This document shows positions 5,773 through 6,274 of a DNA stretch of 6,274 nt, in pieces (positions within the stretch are counted from its first letter, which is position 1; each line of letters opens with the position of its first letter). The stretch covers positions 1-6,274 of the forward strand of contig CAIXQV010001131.1 in assembly GCA_903921605.1 (NCBI GenBank), read 5' to 3'. Source of the DNA: an uncultured Planctomycetaceae bacterium (GTDB lineage: Bacteria; Planctomycetota; Planctomycetia; Planctomycetales; Planctomycetaceae). The position numbers and the translations under genes are program-made. The notes beneath the pieces are model-generated. The model saw only the letters and a program-made list of their open reading frames with translations. It was not told where the DNA came from and did no database searches.

Positions 5773-6274
5773 ATGACAGATGCAAAACTGCGACGTGCGA
5801 TCATTGTGGAATCGGCACGTCTGATGTACTCCCGAAGTGAGTCCGAGTACTACCGAGCCAAACTCAAGGCTGCTCAACGACTTTGCCAGGGCTGGGTCAA
5901 ACCGTCCGAATTGCCCAGCAATGCAGAAATCCGCGATGAGATCTTGCGGCTGGCGAATCTGTTCGAAGGCGATTCAAGATTTGATCGTCTCCGTGAGATG
6001 CGGTTCGAAGCCTTGCGACTGATGCGAATGCTGGAGAACTTTCGGCCGAAGATTATCGGCAGCACCTTCACCGGCCATATTCGGCACGGTTCAGATATCG
6101 ACATTCACATTTTCTCCGCGACCGCGGAAGCTGTGGAAGCGCGGCTTGAAGCCGAAGGTATCGACTTTCAACTGGAACGCAAACGCGTCCGCAAACATGG
6201 TGAAGAGCGAATCTTCACGCACTTCCACATTAAAGATCGCTTTCCCGTCGAGTTGACCATGTACGCGCCGGACA
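5773..6274 (+). CDS. Nucleotidyltransferase-superfamily protein, N-terminal part (cut by right edge)
   Basis: The gene opens at ATG 5773, the first start after an in-frame TGA at 5755-5757, and stays open for 167 codons to the window edge. Seen: a long helical, charged N-terminal region (1-92, including RAKLKAAQRL at 28-37), then the nucleotidyltransferase signature. This is GS at 96-97 followed by GSDIDIHIF (106-114), with D108 and D110 as the likely metal-binding pair and E160 in FPVELTMY (157-164) as a candidate third carboxylate. The pattern GS-x10-D-x-D is that of the pol-beta-like/MNT superfamily, which transfers nucleotidyl groups from NTPs to a protein, RNA or small molecule. The N-terminal helices are unlike the minimal antitoxin-type MNT proteins, which begin almost at the GS motif. 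No HEPN toxin gene is seen upstream. The substrate is unknown and the C-terminal domain is outside the window. Confidence 0.85.
   Translation, partial: MTDAKLRRAIIVESARLMYSRSESEYYRAKLKAAQRLCQGWVKPSELPSNAEIRDEILRLANLFEGDSRFDRLREMRFEALRLMRMLENFRPKIIGSTFTGHIRHGSDIDIHIFSATAEAVEARLEAEGIDFQLERKRVRKHGEERIFTHFHIKDRFPVELTMYAPD

Noticed and set aside
5574..5840. 88-codon plus-strand frame with a hydrophobic start and several cysteines
   Set aside because: It overlaps the nucleotidyltransferase gene by 68 bases in another frame, lacks a ribosome binding site and has no recognisable motif. Some doubt remains because it begins with a possible membrane segment.
5773..6274. MNT/HEPN toxin-antitoxin pair
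   Set aside because: The nucleotidyltransferase has a long N-terminal region unlike minimal MNT antitoxins, and no HEPN-type gene is visible upstream. The downstream side is outside the window.

Overview
The window looks like chromosomal DNA from a planctomycete, probably of the Planctomycetia. This is an inference from three things: a PQQ-like beta-propeller protein fused to a membrane domain and containing a W-x-x-Y-R-G-P motif, widely spaced genes with weak Shine-Dalgarno sites, and unrelated neighbours in mixed orientation. No rRNA, tRNA, CRISPR array, transposase or phage gene is visible.

Layout from left to right. Positions 1-670 (minus strand) hold the first 223 codons of a family 4 glycosyltransferase that runs off the left edge. 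Positions 671-1065 are non-coding. They contain a striking 137-nt palindromic element (798-934), followed by a plausible sigma70-type promoter (967-995) for the next gene. Positions 1066-1485 (plus) encode a manganese-sensing MntR/DtxR-family repressor starting at GTG. Positions 1767-3320 (plus) encode a 517-residue CbxX/CbbX-type AAA+ ATPase with a TerB-like helical N-terminal region. Three bases after its stop codon, in the same frame, a 59-codon reading frame (3324-3503) encodes a small basic protein. Positions 3575-5338 (minus, convergent) encode a 587-residue protein with five membrane helices and an extracytoplasmic PQQ-like propeller. Positions 5339-5772 show no convincing gene, only a small hairpin and a possible promoter. 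From 5773 to the right edge (plus) lies the first 167 codons of a protein with a nucleotidyltransferase signature.

The genes do not form one pathway. The only likely co-transcribed pair is the AAA+ ATPase and the 59-residue protein. The glycosyltransferase (sugar transfer), MntR (metal homeostasis), propeller protein (cell envelope) and nucleotidyltransferase appear independent. The observations most worth following are the AAA+/small-protein pair, with its TGA-AGG-ATG junction, and the long palindrome. I do not see a clearly new multi-gene system.
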